Positions 24,545 through 36,357 of a DNA stretch of 64,000 nt are shown in pieces; the stretch's first letter is position 1; the number at the start of each line of letters is the position of its first letter. A model generated the notes under the pieces. The model was not told where the DNA came from. It searched no databases and was given only the letters and a program-made list of their open reading frames with translations. The stretch is taken from NCBI GenBank assembly GCA_014529385.2, contig CM043944.1:59074268-59138267 (forward strand), given 5' to 3'. The translations under genes were made by a program, and so were the position numbers. This DNA is from Adiantum capillus-veneris. Lineage: Eukaryota; Streptophyta; Polypodiopsida; Polypodiales; Pteridaceae.

Positions 24545-25045
24545 GAGAACTATGATCCATGAAAATCATAATTGATGAGGAGATTTTGTCCCTCACATCC
24601 ATGCGTGAGCTACAACGTTTTTTGCTATCATTAGAGGGTTATTGCCAAATCTAAATTCAGAAAGAACCCACTCTTGTTCAGCTTGACTCTTATCATCATT
24701 GATAGAAAAAGCTCCATCCATCTCTTGCTCTAGCAAATCTGTCAATTCATAGTATTTCTCATTCTCAGAAACAACTCCACAATCTGTAGAATTGAATGAT
24801 TGGCTTTCAAATCTTGTGAACCAATACAACTTTGTAAGGATTGTATAGAGATTTGTTGGCTAAACCTTCAACTTCTTTAGGCCAATTTGCACTCCAATGC
24901 AAAGACTGTCTGCCGAGCTGAATCTAAGATTTTTTTTTTTACCTTGAGGTTCAAACCCCATGTCTAGCATTCGATCAACCTCATCAAGGACAAGATATGT
25001 AACCTTGTGAAGGACGTTTTGTCGATCATTTGTGTCTGCTCTTCT
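24545..25045 (-). pseudogene. DEAD-box RNA helicase fragment (DBP2/RH20-like)
   Basis: Read leftwards on the minus strand: [20 protein letters not shown] (motif II with DEAD changed to DEVD, about 24943-25010); then [18 protein letters not shown] (motif III region, SAT changed to SAN, about 24850-24905); YNPYKVV; a frameshifted KANHSILQIVE; ENEKYYELTDLLEQEMDG; a gap where about 30 family residues are missing; DKSQAEQEWVLSEF; and finally INYDFHGS in another frame near 24560. The order is that of plant DBP2-type helicases. No intron separates motifs II and III here, so it could be a cDNA-like copy or one exon. Several frameshifts and stops make it non-functional. The identification rests on motif order and is strong; the subfamily is an inference. 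Confidence 0.85.
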
Positions 25046-25216
25046 TCATTGGCGACTCCTTTGTTTCTGCATCTAGGTGATCAAAGTCGCATTTGCCATT
25101 ATTAGTTTTTGTGATATGTGTAAATTATACTCAAAATTAAAAGGTATTCCTAATGGCTTCAGAAAAATTAAAAGTTGCTCCTAATTCAAAGATTCCACTC
25201 AAGAACAAGAAAAACG

Positions 25217-25481
25217 ATGTCGAGGGATATATGTTCGAAACCTGAGCCGGGAAGGCGCCGGGCCTCTAACTGCGAGAGGTGTCAAGAGAGAGAACAAGAG
25301 ACACTGACAACTCTAGCAATCACTGTAATCATCAATTAATTGAATAATACTTTAAGTAAAACTTAATCCTTAGCCAAAGCGGGTTGTTAACAACACCATC
25401 ACGTGGATCATCTACTAACTAGGAGTTTAAGCTCCCATTTTACAGGATTAATCGGGCTGTTAATGACACCAGGGTTTGACA
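25217..25481 (-). repeat. LTR-like terminal sequence, also at 36692
   Basis: Begins TGTCGAGGGATATATGTTCG and shares the order of GGGAAGGCGCC, CTCTAG, GGAGTTTAAGCTCCC and TAA-GACACCA with 36692-37040. In the other copy it lies beside a primer-binding site, so it is the internal-side end of an LTR transcribed on the minus strand. Here the primer site is absent. Confidence 0.6.
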
Positions 25482-26548
25482 CAAGGATAAATGGACCCTT
25501 TGAAAAGTGGGGCATTGATGCTATGGGTCCTCTGCTTAGAACAAATAATGGTAAACTCTACATTCTAGTGGATATAGACTACATGACTAGGTGGGTAGAG
25601 GCTCAAAGTGTGGCAAGGGTAAATGGAAAATCAGTGAGCAGGTTTGTCTACACTAATGTTTATTGTAGATTTGGCACACCTCTAGAGATTGTTTCGGATA
25701 ATGGTTCAGGGTTCAAGAAGGGTTTACTCACATAAGTTTGTGAAGAGCTTCACATTCTACATTGTCATAGCACACCCTACTACCCACAATCAAATGGTTT
25801 GGTGGAGAAGGCTAATGGTATCATTGCAGGCATCATTAGCAAGATGGTGCAAAACAAAACAAAGTTATGGGATGACTTCTTGGATGGTGCCTTGTGGGCA
25901 TATCGAACCACATATAGGGAGTCTACAGAGCTCACGCCATTTCACTTGGTGTATGGTCAAGAGGCTTTGCAGCCTATCGAGCTCAACATCCCAACAATAC
26001 GGCTTCATGGCAGAGGTGCACAAGATGATCAAGAGGTATGGATGGATCGACTTCTTACACTAGTGGAGCTTGAGTGGAAAAGAGAAGCAACTTACGAGTG
26101 CTACAAGAGGAAATCCACACAAGCAAAATAAAAGCTCGACAAGAAACTGAAGGACAAAGGTATCAAGGAAGGAGAGTTTGTGCTAAGGTATGACAATCGA
26201 CTTGACAATCGTTTTGATGCCCAATTTAAAACTAGATGGCAAGGGCCATACATATTCAAGAAGGCTTTCAATTCAAGTTACTATGAACTTATGGACTTGA
26301 ATGGGAAAGAGCACTCTAGGAAGGTAAACGGGTATCGCTTGAAGCCCTATTTGAGTCGCCTTCCACCAAAGGATCTACCAAAGATATGTCAAAAGGCAGC
26401 TATGTCATGTAAGTATTGTTCCATGAAGCATGAGTGTAACTCCGGCCAAAATGCTAAGGGGCCAAACAATGAAGATCTCATCAAGGACTCTGAAGCACTC
26501 TCTTTGAAAAAGATGCTCTATGATGGTACATGAATATACCATCATCCT

Positions 26549-26557
26549 GGGGGAGGG
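26549..26557 (+). other. Polypurine tract of family A
   Basis: GGGGGAGGG four bases before the right LTR start (TGATAATCG at 26562), the usual place for the plus-strand primer of an LTR element. Confidence 0.7.
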
Positions 26558-26561
26558 CTAA

Positions 26562-28187
26562 TGATAATCGTTTTTTGGCTCTCTGTAATTGCCATAGTGA
26601 GCTACCTCACCCTACCAAAATCACCTAAACAGTGTGGCTATTCTTACCGTTTCATTGTACATAGGCGTGTGTGAGTTAGGGGGCTTTTCCCATATCTTCT
26701 TAAAACCCTAAACTAGCTAGTCATTATGCTAGTTGAGCCAAAAAAAATAAAAAAAATAAAAAAAATAAAAAATATTATGGCCCATTTGTGTGTATATATT
26801 TCATTGTACATAGGGCCTAAATATAGAGAATTTTCATAATTATTTTGGTATTTATTTAAATATTTCTACCTAGGTGTGCGTTACTTTCCTATATATGCTA
26901 TGTACATTTACTCACCATTACCATTATATTTTTACCTATGTATTCTATAAAAAATCATTTCATGCAAGATTCTCTTATTTTTGGATGGAGAATCCACTCT
27001 AACGGAAAACTTCAAAAATACCTTTCACCATCAGTCATTGCCTTTCACTAAGTTCCTATTTTCTAGAGGTATTTTTTCTTATCTCTTGTAAATAAATATA
27101 CTTCAATAAAGACAAATGAGGGTACCCTCATTTGATTCCTTATATTTTCATATATCTCTTTTTTCCATTTTATATTTATATATAGCTGACAGTATTCTAG
27201 ATTCCATAAATTGTCTATATATACTAGCCTGTTTTTTTCAATCTTATCCATGTATTATATTTTTCATAATCCACAACCATGCATATTTTCAAACCCCTAA
27301 GAATCAACTAGGTCATGCTCTCATGCAAGGAGGGGCTCACCTTTGGAGCCATATGCAAATTCAACAAATCAGGGGGACACTGAAGACTTTTTTGTGAAGT
27401 AAAACAGATATTTTGGTGGGATTTTTTATATCCATCTCCACTCCGAATTTGAAGCGGTGGTCGACAGAAAAAATATGGACCAAAAGCTGAATAATCACCT
27501 CAAAACTTTTGGTGAGTTTTGGAGCAACCACCGGTGAGCTAGAATTTTTTGAGTGGACCCCAGTCTGCCCACTTTTCTCACAAGTAGCCCATAGTCATCT
27601 CTCACCTCTTTCCACACTTCTATACACACACACACACACACACATTCATTCCTCTCAATCCCTCACTCAAACGTGCACCTTTTATGGTTTCTCTCACCTT
27701 CTTGACCATTAACCTCCCCTCTTACTTCCATAGCTCTCATATGAGCTTTACATGTACATACACCATCTCTTTGCCTCTCTCTGTTACTTCCAAAGTACAA
27801 TTCCGTCTTACCCCTTCTCTATATACATAAAATTCATCATGTAAACCATGTTTACCCTCAGCAAATTGAGATATCTCATCAACCGAATTTTCATTTTCAT
27901 CATGGTAATCAATCTTGACGGCGGTGGCATAAAGAAGAGAAGAAGAAGAAGATGATCGATAGTCATTTTGGGAACCGTACACAAGTAAGTACTTCTTCAA
28001 GCTTCACCATCACAAGGATTTCCTCACTTAATTCAACCATCTTACTTCAACCATCCACCTCATTCTATCCATTGTAAATATATCATTAACTTTCTAGTGA
28101 TTTCTAAAACTAACCACTAACATACTAACACAAAATAGCCATTGACCTAACCATAAAAGACACCTCACCTCAAGACATATGCATAGT

Positions 28188-28231
<44 letters not shown>

Positions 28232-28828
28232 CCTTAAAACTCTACTTTCACCTTATCTACCATTAATAATGCTCTCTTTTGAGCCCACATCCATGACTCA
28301 AGCAGACAAAGAAGGCCCGCAATGTTTTGATTTTCAAAAAAAATCATAATCTTGATTTGTTAGCTTGTAAATTAGGATTTCCAATAATCTTAATGAGGGA
28401 TATCCAACCTATAAATAGGTCCCTCTCCTTCTTGTAAAACAACCTACAATATCTCACATAGCACCCCAACACTCTATGCGTGAGGAGAGACTTAGGTGTA
28501 GCAACCACTTTGTGAGCTTCACTCTTGGTGTGAGAGAAGCTTTCAAGCTACACATTGCAAGTGAGAGAGCGTGAGTTCAAAATATCAAAACCACTATTGT
28601 ATATGTTCCTCCATCATCAATAAATTGAGGGTTGGTGCATCAAAGGCGTGATTCGACGTTGAAATCTTCGTCCTTCCACTTATGCAATACGGTTTAGTGA
28701 ATTCAAGGTGACGTCTATTTTGAGTTCTATCGTTTGATCTTGTTTTAGAAAGTGTTTTAGTGTGTTTTCATTGCCAATTTTGTGTCCATTGTAAGAGGGT
28801 ATTGTGGTGAGAGGTATCCCACACCCTA

Positions 28829-28870
<42 letters not shown>

Positions 28871-29270
28871 GGCAATGTTTAGCATTCACTAAGCATTGAG
28901 TGAGTTTTGTACAAGCTCTACGATAGCAACATAACAAACCATCTCCACTTGCAAGTCACAAATAAGGTATTATGCAAGATCCATTCCTCTCTCGCTTCCC
29001 TTTGCTCTAGCTCTCTCTGGTTCATTTTGTGTGTGTCTTGGTGTGAGGTTGCTTGTGTGTGTTTTGTCGCCCATCTTCTTGGTTGTGCCAAAATATCTCT
29101 TGCGTCCTAGTTCGCATACCATAACTAGGTGGTGCCCCTTCACTTGTTTGGCTGTGGGTTTCTTGTTGTTGTTTCTTGCTTGTGGTTTTCCCAGCCCGAA
29201 TTGAGCAGCACGGGATCCTTGAGAGGTGTTTAGAGGTCGCTTCTCTTATTGCCTGCCCCAGACTGCCTCA
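26562..29270 (+). mobile_element. Right LTR of family A (complete, about 2.7 kb)
   Basis: TG...CA element starting after the polypurine tract and ending GACTGCCTCA. The same end in the next copy (33690) is followed by a primer-binding site, which fixes the boundary. It contains a TATA box (28410-28417), a (CT)n run (about 28193-28228) and a (GT)n run (28831-28869). It lacks the internal duplicate present in the left LTR. Frames within are chance. Confidence 0.8.
28410..28417 (+). promoter_or_regulatory. TATA box in family A LTR
   Basis: TATAAATA in the context CCAACCTATAAATAGG; the same motif is at 29426-29433 in the adjacent partial LTR and mutated at about 23014 in the left LTR. Confidence 0.6.
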
Positions 29271-29764
29271 CTACCATCAATAATTCCTTTCTCTTGAGCC
29301 CACATCAATGACTCAAGCAGACAAAGAAGGCCCGCAATGTTTTGATATTTTAAAAGAAATCATAATCTTGACTTGTTAGCTTGTAAATTAGGATTTTCAA
29401 TAATCTTAATGAGGGGTCTCCAACCTATAAATAGGCCCTTATCCTTCTTGTAAAACCATCTCCAATATCTTACATAGTGTAAGGTCCCTCCCTAAACCCT
29501 AGAGCCATTCAGAACTTTTTTCAGCCTAGAAAATAATTTAGAAAAATCAAGACGGACAAAGAAGTCATGCGGACAACAAGACTTTACTCCAGAATGATAA
29601 GACAAGGATATTTTGGATAAGAAATTACGTCATCCCTATATTTTTTCAAAAATATTAAGATTATTTTTATACTTCTTCGTGAAGATCCGCGTGGGAACTG
29701 ATCTAGATCCCACTAGGAGAAAAAGGGACTAACTTGATTGAAAGATAAAGTTAAGAGATAAGAA

Positions 29765-29935
29765 CTAAGAAGAAAATTGGGGTCCAATAGGAGTTAAGAA
29801 GAGAATTGGGGTCCAATAGCATTTGAGAAGACAAATAGGGTCCAATAGCATTTGAGAAGAGAATTTGGGGTCCACTAGAAATTGAGAAGAGAATTGGGGT
29901 CCAATAGGAATTGAGAAGAGAATTACACCCACCTT
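29765..29935. repeat. 29-bp minisatellite
   Basis: Nearly six units of GAGAAGAGAATTGGGGTCCA followed by ATAGGAATT, with small changes. It lies immediately upstream of the TATA box at 29941, in the position of an LTR enhancer. Confidence 0.8.
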
Positions 29936-29940
29936 TTTCC

Positions 29941-29948
29941 TATATAAG
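29941..29948 (+). promoter_or_regulatory. TATA box of the 3.4-kb insertion
   Basis: TATATAAG in the context TTTTCCTATATAAGCACCCC, directly after the 29-bp repeats. Confidence 0.55.
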
Positions 29949-30184
29949 CACCCCCTCTTCTTTGTATTTAGACACATATTGCTAAGCTACTTGCATACTT
30001 ACCATGCTCAAGACTATACTTAAGTAAATCAAGGTTTCCATTAAACCTTGCTCTTGCTCTCTCCCTCTCGTGAAGGCCAAACCCTCAACTCCCTTCCTCT
30101 CTTGAAGGCCAAACCCTTGAGGGTTTTGTGAAGAAGCTCCTCTCTCCTTCCTCTTCACCATAAATCCCTTTCCTTTCTCCTTGT

Positions 30185-31045
30185 GTTTTAATACTAAGAA
30201 GGTTTATGTACATCATTTTAGGTTTAAGCTTTAATGGTAATCTTGGAATTAGGGTTAAGTATTAATGGTAGTTATGCATCATTAAGTTAAGTTTCAAAGG
30301 TAGATTTGCACTCGTAAGCTAATCTTTAATGGTAACTTTGCACTTAGATGTAAGCTTTAGTGATTACCTTGCATTTTTAGGTTCTAAGATTTAATGGAAA
30401 CCTTGCAATTAGGGTCAAGTGATAAGAATATCTATGCATCATAAAGTTAACCTTCAAGGGTAGATTTGCTCTCGTAAGCTAAGCTTTGAAGGTAACTTTG
30501 CACTTAGATGTAAACTTTAGTGATTACCTTGCATTTTTAGGTTTAAGCTTTAATGGAAACCTTGCAATTAGGATCAAGTGATAAGAATATCTATGCATCA
30601 TAAAGTTAACCTTCAAAGGTAGATTTGCTCTCGTAAGCTAAGCTTTAATGGTAACTTTGCACTTAGGTGTAAGCTTCAGTGACTACCTTGCATTTTTAGG
30701 TTTAAGCTTTAATGGAAACCTTGCAATTAGGGTCAAGTGATAAGATTATCTATGCAGGATAAAGTTAAGCTTCAAAGGTAAATTTTCTCTTGTAAGCTAA
30801 GCTTTATTAGTAACTTTGCACTTAGGTGTAAGCTTTAGTGACTACCTTGCATTTTTAGGTTTAAGCTTTAATGGAAACCTCGCAAATAGGTTAAGTGCTA
30901 AGAGTATCTATACATCATTAAGTTAAGTTTCAAAGGTAGATTTGCACTCTTAAGCTAAGCATTAATGGTAACTTTGCACTTAGGTGTAAGCTTTAGTGAC
31001 TACCTTGTATTTAGGTTTAAGCTTTAATGGAAAGCTCGAAAACTC
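30185..31045. repeat. 159-bp tandem array, about 5 copies
   Basis: The anchor GGTTTAAGCTTTAATGG or close variants is at 30221, 30381, 30540, 30699, 30858 and 31014, so the period is 156-160 bp. Units share CACTTAG-TGTAAGCTT and CTACCTTGCATTTTTAG. The array is non-coding. Confidence 0.85.
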
Positions 31046-33694
31046 ATAAATTATAGGATGACCTTCTAGCTTCCTAAAATGGAAAGGTAGGTACCATAAG
31101 AAAAGCGTAGTTGTCTAAACTCAATAGAAGTAGTTCAATTTTTGGTATTGAAGAGTATTTCTAAAGTTTTCAATTTCAAGTTTGTTTGCAAATACGGAAT
31201 GGGGGAGATAGGGGATAACTTCTTGGAATTGATCTCCGTGTTGTTTGAACCAAAAACTCTACAAGATTCCATGGGGATGTCCCATGGATGGTAAAGGATT
31301 GTAAAAACATGGAAATCGTACAAAATGGGGATTGAACTTAAAGAAGTTGGCATTTCCGAAGAGACATTAACCATCAAATGCCTATGGCAAAAACTCGCTT
31401 GTATTTTCAAAATAAACTTGGCTGGTAGATAATTAATGAAAGTAGGAATTAAGGTTGATAAATGAATGAACCTAGAAATTACCAACTAGGAGTTAAAAGG
31501 AATCACGAGAGGTGATAGGGATAGCCCATTGCAAAACATAGATTTAATTAGGAGTTTTGAAGATTGTCTGAAAATGACCGGGAACCAAGATGGATCTTCT
31601 TGGGTCAATTTGATTGAAAGGCCGGCCCATTGAGAGGATTCTCTTGGGGAACTTGTCGGAGATTGGCCCTTTTCGGCTAGGGCAGCGTAACCGGCAAGTT
31701 GTTATACCTAGGTCATTCATTCCCAAGGGATAAGGGATGAATGGGTTTGTTTTATTTTTGCCCGGCCAGGTGAAGTACCCACGGTATCTTATTGGAAATC
31801 GGCCATAATCCGGGTATGTCCTGATGTCAATAGTTGGATGAGAAGGTTATACTTAGGGAGGATGATGTGAATTTAATTAAGGAAATTTATTCTACTTGGT
31901 TGCTTAAAAAGGAACTGGAAAGGCTAGGAATATAGGGGCTATCCTGTGCATCTGTCACCAGATGGTGCTATACCTCTCGAAATAAAATGCTTAGGAAGGA
32001 ATGATTAAATTACTTGATGAGCCTTTCCCAAATACTTAATTATGGGAAATATTGTGAAGGTGTTGCCATTTTGATGGCTTGTAACCGATTATCTTGGCCT
32101 GAATGGGGAGGCAAGATGAATTGGTTGAAACTAAATGTGTTGTATGATTAGTTAGGAAACTAGTCACAAGCTAATTATAGCAGATAAAGAAAAGGAAGTG
32201 AATTAAAAGTTTCTAAATAAAGATCTGGTGGGAACAACCAGATGAATTTCCATGAATGAGGGTGTGCAACAGATTGCATGCTACTTGTTGTTTGATGATG
32301 TCTGATAGACTACTGTCTTCCTGATTTTGTAGCAGTTAAGTACTACCTCGGGAAGGGATTTTCATGAAATGGTTCGGTGGGTGAGCGGATCCGGGGGATC
32401 AGATGGCCGGATGTTGATTGTTGATTTATTTATTTTTTTATGTTAAACGTTAGGACCACCGGGGGAAAAAATGGGTAATTGGGGACGAGCGAGACCAGGT
32501 AGGATTGCAAGATCCCTCTTCTTAGGGGAAAGTGATAACCGCCGTGCCTGCTTGTCAGGAAAATGGGTTATCGCCATGAACCAAGGGAGAACAAGAAAGC
32601 AAGAGAAGATCCTCAAGTTAAAGATCAAGAGAATCAAGACTAAGGACCACGATTTTGGGTGTGGAAAGCTGTCGAAGACAGATTGATTATGAGAAGCGGA
32701 TAGAATCATTGAATGAAGGGATATACCCCCTTGGGTTGGCATTCGAGATAGGTTGGAGTTCTGTCTGAGTGTCGGTCCCAAGTGGGAGGGATACCTGCAG
32801 ATAGATCTATGTCATTCCCTGGAACGGTCTGGAGGACTGAAGGAGGTGAGTAGGGTCGAGTCTGGGTATGGCCCTCACACATAGTACCCAACACTCTATG
32901 CGTGAGGAGAGACTTAGGCCACCCTATGAATTTCAGTTTTGGTGAGAGAAACTTTAAAGCTACACATTGCAAGTGAGAGAGTGTAAGTTCAAAATCTCAA
33001 ACCACTATTGTACATTTTCCTCCATCATTAATAAATTGCGATTTGGTGTATCAAAGGTGTGAGTCGGCGTTCAAATCTTCATCATTCCACTTGTGCAACA
33101 CTGCTTGGTGAATTCAAGGTGACTTGTGTATTTTAAGTTTCTATCATTAGATCTTGTTTGAGAAAGTGTTTTGGTGTGTTTTCATTGCCACTTTTGTGTC
33201 CATTGTAAGAGGGTATTGTGGTGAGAGGTGTCCCATACCCTAAGACTGTGTGTTTGTGTGTATGTACTTGTGTGTGTGTGTGTGTGTTGGCAATGTTTAG
33301 CATTCACTAAGCATTGAGTTAGTTTTGTACAAGCCCTATGATAGCATCATTGCAAACCATCTTCATTTGAAAGTCACAAACAAGGTATTACGCAAGTTCC
33401 ATTCCTCTCTCTCCCCCTTTGCTCTAGCTCTCTCTTGCTCCATTTGGTGTGTGTCTTCATGTGAGATTGTTTGTGTGTGTTTTGTTGCACCTCCTCTTGG
33501 TCGTGACAAGATCTTTCTTGCATCCTAGTTAGCATCCCATAACTAGGTGGTGCCCCTTCACTTGTTTGGATATGGGTTTGTTGTTGCTTTTTCTTACTTG
33601 TGGTTGCCCCAGCCCCCCAATTGAGCAGCACAGGATCGTGGAGGGGTGGTTAGAGGTTGCCTCTTTTGTTGCCCGTCCCGGACCGCCTCAATTT

Positions 33695-33712
33695 TGGTGT
33701 CCCCACTGAGGA
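33695..33712 (+). other. Primer-binding site of family A
   Basis: TGGTGTCCCCACTGAGGA, four bases after the LTR end at 33690. The complement ends in CCA, as a tRNA 3' end must. I cannot name the tRNA with confidence. Confidence 0.6.
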
Positions 33713-35400
33713 GGGCTTGTGCATGTTTTTGTGTAGGTTCAACCTTTAGAATAGTCAAGTAGTTTGTATGAATCACAAAAATTTTGTATGATCCTTTTAT
33801 TCCCATCACAAGGCAAAAGTGAGCACTTTAGCCCCATGCATTCACTTCATTTCTGTCCCCTCAGCTACAGTTGCCCAATTCGGTACATATTTGCAATTGA
33901 CTTAAACTTCAAACTGCCATAACTTTTTCACCGTAGCTCCAATCGACGAGACGTAAAAACAGGCTGGTAGAGCACTTCAAGCACTATAGTTGTAGATCAT
34001 AAACTCCTATGTGTGCTCACTTTAAGAATATTCTCTTTTAGCATCATTAAGACATCTGTTGGCCCTTTAAAGCCACATCTGGCATACATTAACCATAAAA
34101 ATAGTTTGTTACCAAGCCCTGAACACTGATCATTAATCAGGTAAGCTTCAAAGAAGCTCGATGTGCATCTTTTTGGTATCTTTCTTAGCATGGGATAAGA
34201 GCTGCACGACATCTACCCCCTCTGAACCTGGACGGCCACCGGTCTGTGCCAACTGCACTTTAATCTGCATATGTTATACGTACCTTAAGCTCTTTGCCAT
34301 CATCAGACTCACATAACTAGTAAACATATGGAAAATAATATAAGTCTTATACCCTATCATCATTGGTCTAGCTTAATCATTGGGTAGCTTCCCATCAAAA
34401 ATCCATGAACCATATATGTCGTATCTTCAAAGCCCTCAATTATGGAAAACCTGTTTAGTAAACCCCTCCAGACTCAAGTGCTCAGTAATAATGCACACGG
34501 CTTCACCATCAAGCTCGCTTTAGGGAACCCTATTAAGCTCAAGTATGCCTTACTCTATCTACACATGGAATGGCCTTCAAGTCCTTTACTTTAAGTTCTG
34601 GTAGCATAACCAACTCAAAAGATGTGAAGATACTTTATCAGTTATCCAAAGAAGTCAATTGGAAGCTAGCCATGCAAGCTTATTGATCACATGACCAAAA
34701 ATATTTTGACTTAGCTTAATCTAGAAGCCAAAACCTTATACCATGCAACTTGCTACAACAGATAACTAGTACTCTTCAAATCTGCAACTTGCACTTCAGT
34801 AGCCTCTAGGGTCAAATGGAATAATAAGGAATTTCCCACACACCGAAGCACCATAATGTCCACATGAGTAGACATTTCCTGTATTAATCAACATCAATTT
34901 GTGGTGAAAATATGCTATCCCTGGTTCAAATAGCACGCAATTAATATGCATACTTAAATGTATCCATTCATATTGAATTTTCTTATGAATATCTTTTGAA
35001 TCTCCTGGATTAAACACCAGTCAGATCACATAGCATTGATGGGCTTTGCAATATACTAGAGCTTCACCTGAAGCATAGTGAAGCACCCACATCTCATAAA
35101 TTGTTGGCAACTTAAGCTCGTTACCAGAAAGCAGTAAAGAAATTTGACTCCCTTTTACTGGCAACCAAGACATCACTGACATAAGCATCAATAGGAATAG
35201 CATCCAAATCCAGTCACATTTGGCACATTGTCCAAGGAAATGAAAAACCATGTGCACTTTATGCAATATCAAGGATGATTTAGCATCATCACCCCCTCTA
35301 GCTTCATAGCCATCACGAAAAACCTTGGGAGTCTCTAGACCTGTATCATCATAGGAATTTGTACCTGTTGGAATTTCAGCTTGATCATGAACAATAGCTT
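33713..35400. other. Non-coding retroelement internal sequence, mixed origin
   Basis: The first few hundred bases follow the family A primer site. After about 34000 the signal is on the minus strand and belongs to the element whose primer site is at 36668. A G-rich AGAGGGGGTAG (minus strand, about 34214-34224) could be a polypurine tract, but no matching LTR was found. Frames of 70-85 codons here have no recognisable domain. Confidence 0.4.
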
Positions 35401-35404
35401 TATC

Positions 35405-36066
35405 CTATAAATCTTCACCCATAGCATCCTCGGGAAAATCACCCTTGGAAGTCTCAACATTCATCAAAACTGTAGGAGTTATCTCCTCTTGCAGCCCATG
35501 TACAAGCATTGATGTAGAATCCCTGTCGATAACCCATTCACAATCAGCATGATCTAGGCAATCTTCATACTCATCCATGTCCTCTGTTTCCTCATCTGCA
35601 TCCATGTTACTTAGCAATCCATCATAGCACTGTAAAGGCTCACCTGGCACCCCCTGTGAAGAGGTACACGTATCAGAAATCTCTTCTATACTGTCATGAT
35701 CATCTCCTTCAGATCTAAAAAAAAAATCATCAATTATGGCATCCTCTTTTGTGATAGCAGTATTTGCAAACATACTGCTAGTAGCAATCATAAGTTCATT
35801 GCATTCCTAGGCTCATCCTATGCTTGGTCCACAATCTTGGTCACTTCATCAGCTATTGTGTATATAGTAGCTTTATTTACTCAATCGTCTGCAACAAACA
35901 TGTTGTCCTGCTCGACTATAGTGTAGATAGTTTTAGTAATATACTGTAGAGGCTCATCTGCTTGATGAACTCCTTCAGAATAACCCATGTCAAGGTCAGC
36001 ATCTTGTGAACCACTTGTTGTACAGTCTGCGTCTTCACCGGGACCATTATTGAGAGTAGCGTCCAT
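35405..36066 (-). pseudogene. Degenerate acidic ORF of a retroelement
   Basis: Two minus-strand frames (36066-35881 and 35791-35405) are joined by sequence that stays open except for a stop at 35881, another in VDQA-stop-DEPRN, and a frame change near 35790. The product is very rich in Asp and Glu (for example DADEETEDMDEYEDCLDHAD) and repeats short phrases such as EPLQ and TIYTI. I do not recognise a domain. Its place downstream of the primer site at 36668 makes it part of that element's gag or leader region. Confidence 0.35.
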
Positions 36067-36357
36067 GCGAGCAATCTTTGAAAAAATTCATATAATTCTA
36101 TTTCAGCATTAAATTCATCGTTTACCTTTTATTTGTTGCTCAAAAATCATAGTTGAGGAACTGCATCTGATCCCCTTCACTTCTATTGAAGACAACCTGG
36201 CTTCGTTCAGTAATCTATTTTATTTTCAGATCTAGAATCCTTGAGCTTTTGCAAATAAATTCCTCTGCAAAATAGTCCCACCGTGTGGGATATGCTTTTG
36301 CCAGTTCTTGAATCTGCTTTTTCAAATTTGAGGTTACAACCTCTCCAAAAGCTACAA

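Larger units (their letters stand above)
24336..25481 (-). mobile_element. Nested insertion in the integrase gene carrying host gene pieces
   Basis: The sequence between the integrase zinc finger and the catalytic core. It can be read as starting TGATTTTTTAAACC and ending GGTTTGACA (TG...CA). Flanks are similar but not identical (CAAA/CAAG), so the exact boundaries are uncertain. The right 265 bp (25217-25481) match 36692-37040, the LTR of a minus-strand element. The middle is a helicase pseudogene fragment. The left part ends with a minus-strand segment whose origin I cannot name. Confidence 0.55.
23342..26533 (+). pseudogene. Gypsy pol remnant: RNase H and integrase, interrupted
   Basis: A frame from about 23345 encodes an RNase H domain (LFFDGAFRRVTGKAGGGLVLF, SNNEAEYNTLLHGLKM, VKQILGIWACKNESL). 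It shifts frame near 23800 into HIPRKQNEDADLLAQQAV and ends at 23893. The integrase zinc-binding region follows (GSLYQRGKDQVCRRV, GLHEEACGGHFAQE, then W-C-x2-C-x2-C with a TAG at 24219-24221). A 1.1-kb insertion splits it. The core resumes at about 25485 (GPFEKWGIDAMGP, YMTRWVEAQSV, SDNGSGF), shifts frame near 25735 (EKANGIIAGIISKMV, ALWAYRTTYR) and ends with the C-terminal fold near FKTRWQGPYIFKKAF and a stop at 26533. The RNase H is the single-domain type placed just before integrase, as in the Tat/Athila-like branch. Gag, protease and reverse transcriptase are deleted. Confidence 0.85.
29480..32879 (+). mobile_element. 3,400-bp insertion resembling a solo LTR
   Basis: Starts TGTAAGGTCC and ends GGCCCTCACA. 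It is flanked on both sides by the 5-bp target duplication CATAG (29475-29479 and 32880-32884), which is exact and matches LTR-retroelement integration. It holds a TATA box (29941-29948) about 460 bp from its start, a 29-bp minisatellite upstream of it and a 159-bp tandem array downstream. No gag, pol or transposase homology is seen on either strand and no second terminal copy is found, so a solo LTR or a non-autonomous element is the best reading. From 31050 to 32879 I see nothing coding. Confidence 0.7.
29271..33690 (+). mobile_element. Second, 5'-truncated family A LTR, split by an insertion
   Basis: Directly after the right LTR a second LTR begins part-way in (CTACCATCAATAATTCC, matching about 28256 of the first). 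It runs 29271-29479, is interrupted, and resumes at 32885-33690. The two pieces sum to the same length (about 1015 bp) as the matching part of the intact LTR, so nothing is lost at the insertion. It ends in CCGCCTCA and is followed by a primer site, so it is the 5' LTR of another copy. TATAAATA is at 29426-29433. Confidence 0.8.

Noticed and set aside
34214-34224. Polypurine tract and 3' LTR for the element with primer site at 36668
   Set aside because: No sequence to its left matches the LTR at 36692, so the boundary cannot be supported.
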